A DNA stretch of 6,467 nucleotides. Origin: JANXQG01 sp037147235 (GTDB lineage: Bacteria > Planctomycetota > Planctomycetia > Pirellulales > Thermoguttaceae). The position numbers were made by a program, and so were the translations under genes. Where the stretch lies: assembly GCA_037147235.1 (NCBI GenBank), contig JBAWVO010000346.1, positions 1 to 6,467 of the forward strand, written 5' to 3'. Positions 6,450-6,467 of this stretch are shown here, piece by piece. How positions within the stretch are numbered: the first letter of the stretch is position 1; the number at the start of each line of letters is the position of its first letter. The notes under the pieces are model-generated. The model ran no database searches. It was not told the DNA's origin and saw only the letters and a list, made by a program, of their open reading frames with translations.

Positions 6450-6467
6450 AAAAGCGGACCGCAACAG

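Larger units (their letters stand above)
6103..6467. other. Gene-free right-hand region
   Basis: I see no supportable gene in these 365 bp. The reading frames on both strands are short, lack ribosome binding sites and resemble no family. The region holds a T-rich stretch (6207-6227, GTTTTTCTC then TTTTTT) after a TCTGGGGACACTTTATT string, a small CCGCA-CTTC-TGCGG hairpin (6238-6251), a tandem TCAGTAG pair and a terminal palindrome. The T-rich stretch has no strong hairpin directly before it, so a yqgE terminator cannot be called with confidence. The mix of repeat fragments suggests an accumulation site for small elements. Confidence 0.6.

Noticed and set aside
6225..6451. Two 65-codon frames on opposite strands near the right edge
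   Set aside because: Both cover repeat-like sequence, overlap each other, lack ribosome binding sites and resemble no known protein.

Overview
The window looks like chromosomal DNA from a planctomycete, probably of the Pirellula group. This rests on three things seen here: a GC-rich, very large polytopic membrane protein with no familiar enzymatic motif, short CCCTCTCCC / GGGAGAGGGG palindromic repeats inserted even inside coding sequence, and long intergenic spacers holding further palindromes. No marker gene fixes the taxon, so this is an inference of moderate strength.

Layout. Positions 2-5134 (+) are one uninterrupted reading frame, the 3' part of a giant membrane protein gene. The frame is open at the left window edge with no convincing start, so the gene almost certainly begins upstream. 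The visible part encodes about 1,710 residues with roughly 50 hydrophobic spans by eye. Two 39-bp copies of a palindromic repeat (1552-1590 and 3336-3374) lie inside the gene. They are translated in different frames and both fall in loops between membrane spans. Positions 5135-5550 are non-coding. They hold a compact 110-bp inverted-repeat element that resembles a MITE (5156-5265), a bulged stem-loop (5293-5326), and a good sigma70-type promoter (5375-5403) followed by a leader of about 140 nt. Positions 5551-6102 (+) encode a complete 183-residue YqgE/AlgH (UPF0301, DUF179) protein with a clear ribosome binding site. Positions 6103-6467 appear gene-free and hold a T-rich stretch, a small tandem 7-mer and a GGTGGGG / CCCCACC palindrome near the right edge.

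The two genes point the same way but are separated by 416 bp, with a repeat element and an independent promoter between them. They are probably separate transcription units, and nothing in the sequence ties their functions together. No CRISPR array, rRNA, credible tRNA or transposase gene is visible. The points most worth following are the in-frame repeat insertions in the membrane protein, the nested inverted-repeat element, and the uncharacterised giant membrane protein itself.
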